Shown here in pieces: positions 63,141-64,000 of a DNA stretch of 64,000 nt. Origin of the DNA: Tabrizicola sp. (GTDB lineage Bacteria > Pseudomonadota > Alphaproteobacteria > Rhodobacterales > Rhodobacteraceae); assembly GCF_022842145.1 (NCBI RefSeq), contig NZ_JALHQD010000008.1, positions 1 through 64,000 of the forward strand, read 5' to 3'. The notes beneath the pieces were generated by a model. It did no database searches. It saw nothing but the letters and a program-made list of their open reading frames with translations, and was not told where the DNA came from. The position numbers and the translations under genes are program-made. Each line of letters opens with the position of its first letter. The stretch's first letter is position 1.

Positions 63141-64000
63141 ATGACCGCACTGACGCCGCGTCAGATTCTGGATCAGTTGGTCAATTTCCCGACGGTCAGC
63201 CGCGATTCGAATCTTGCGCTGGTCGACTGGCTGGAAGGCTACCTGGTCGGCCAGGGGGTGAAGTGCTTCCGGCACTGGAACGAGGACCGGCAGAAGGCGG
63301 CGCTGATCGCCCATGCCGGCCCTTGGGTCGAGGGAGCCGTGGTGTTGTCGGGGCACTCGGACGTGGTGCCGGTGGAAGGGCAGGCCTGGACCTCGGACCC
63401 CTGGACGGTCGTGGAACGGGACGGGCGGCTTTACGGGCGCGGGACCTGCGACATGAAGGGTTTCGTCGCGCTGGCGGTCTGGGCGGTAGTCGAGGCGCAG
63501 CGTCGGGGCGTGGCGAAGCCGGTGCAACTGGCGCTGTCCTATGACGAGGAGGTCGGGTGCACGGGTGCGCCGCCGATGATCGAGACGATGCAGGGCGTGG
63601 TGCCGAAAGGGGCCATCGCGCTGATCGGCGAGCCGTCGCGGATGAAGGTGATCACCGGGCACAAGGGCGGCACTGGCTACAACGTGCATGTGAAGGGGTA
63701 TGAGGTGCATTCCTCGCTGCTGCCCGAGGGGGTTTCGGCGGTGATGGAGGCGGCGCGGCTGATCGGGTGGGTGAACGACCACAACGACGCGATCCAGGCG
63801 CGGCCGCGCGGGGCGATCGGGGGCCGGTTCCATCCGCCGTTCACGACGCTGCATGTCGGCCGCATCCAGGGCGGAACTGCGGACAACATCACGGCAGCGG
63901 ACTGCCGGTTCGCGGTGGAGATGCGCTGCGTGCCGGATGACGACGCCGAAGCGCATGCGGGGGCCTTCCGGGCCGAGGCGCAGCGGCTGGATGCGGCGCT
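63141..64000 (+). CDS. argE: ArgE/M20-family deacetylase (cut by the right edge)
   Basis: N-terminal ~286 residues of an M20 metallohydrolase, acetylornithine deacetylase type. Visible metal-site motifs are LSGHSDVVPVEGQAW, GRGTCDMKGFVAL and YDEEVGCTG. The dimerisation domain (HKGGTGYNVHVKGYEVHSSL) is also present. It lies divergent from a peptide importer, so a role in peptide or acylated amino acid use is as likely as arginine synthesis. The ATG at 63141 follows AAGGGAAATCACG. Confidence 0.88.
   Translation, partial: MTALTPRQILDQLVNFPTVSRDSNLALVDWLEGYLVGQGVKCFRHWNEDRQKAALIAHAGPWVEGAVVLSGHSDVVPVEGQAWTSDPWTVVERDGRLYGRGTCDMKGFVALAVWAVVEAQRRGVAKPVQLALSYDEEVGCTGAPPMIETMQGVVPKGAIALIGEPSRMKVITGHKGGTGYNVHVKGYEVHSSLLPEGVSAVMEAARLIGWVNDHNDAIQARPRGAIGGRFHPPFTTLHVGRIQGGTADNITAADCRFAVEMRCVPDDDAEAHAGAFRAEAQRLDAA

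Overview
The window is high-GC chromosomal DNA from an alphaproteobacterium, almost certainly a member of the Rhodobacteraceae/Paracoccaceae (Rhodobacter, Gemmobacter or Tabrizicola type). The evidence is the gene order rpmF-plsX-fabH-ihfA-merR, a gene transfer agent (GTA) type endolysin/holin pair next to ccmE and argS, an EF-P/EpmA divergent pair, DUF1684, DUF3422 and IalB-family proteins, and intergenic repeats of a kind common in this family. No insertion sequence, CRISPR array, rRNA gene or integrase is visible. The window looks like core genome with many small operons, plus one tRNA-Pro(GGG). Coding density is high; several reported starts were moved to internal codons because of ribosome-binding sites or ATGA overlaps.

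Layout: 1-2.5 kb has the 5' part of tkt (cut by the window edge), then a coiled-coil protein, zapA and an MliC-like lysozyme inhibitor. 2.5-6.3 kb (minus) is purL-GNAT-bolA-small membrane proteins-grxD, which includes a BolA/monothiol glutaredoxin iron-sulfur pair. 6.4-9.0 kb holds MAPEG, two DGPF/YCII proteins and an ECF42-type sigma factor; two matching promoter-like elements (TGTCGA-N17-CGTC) precede the two transcription units. 9.1-15.2 kb has a PRC-barrel protein, a LysR regulator, murI, DUF1684, a formate/nitrite transporter, and efp facing epmA. 15.6-24.3 kb (plus) carries argC, ccmE, the GTA-type lysis cassette, argS, a SPOR protein, nagZ and scpAB. 24.4-30.4 kb (mainly minus) has a dCTP deaminase, tRNA-Pro, merR, ihfA, fabH, plsX, rpmF and DUF177, with bamE divergent.

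30.4-38.1 kb has msrB, an OlsB-like acyltransferase, a DUF4157 protein, and a one-carbon cluster (methyl-THF methyltransferase, MetF-like reductase, small 'virulence factor' protein) that looks like part of a split methionine synthase system. It continues with an outer-membrane barrel, ppx/gppA and rlmE. 38.1-43.2 kb pairs a MepK-like (DUF882) endopeptidase with a divergent YcbB-type L,D-transpeptidase that leads into lpxD, a dedicated acyl carrier protein and a FabF-like synthase. 43.3-51.3 kb has an IalB protein, a HerA-like ATPase, D-lyxose isomerase, a second L,D-transpeptidase and kynurenine genes with a GH5 hydrolase between kynU and kynA. 51.5-57 kb has an ICMT-like methyltransferase, pntAB, a small secreted protein and DUF3422. 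57.1-64 kb is a five-gene peptide ABC importer operon divergent from an ArgE/M20 deacetylase cut by the right edge.

The most unusual material lies between or beside genes: the ECF42 autoregulatory promoters; candidate small RNAs with a CCTCCCTGT anti-Shine-Dalgarno motif at 9.7 and 44.2 kb, with complementary arms in the second locus; a 17-nt palindrome in front of the one-carbon cluster; a frameshifted small membrane-protein gene at 32.5 kb; and a 54-codon reading frame coupled to grxD.
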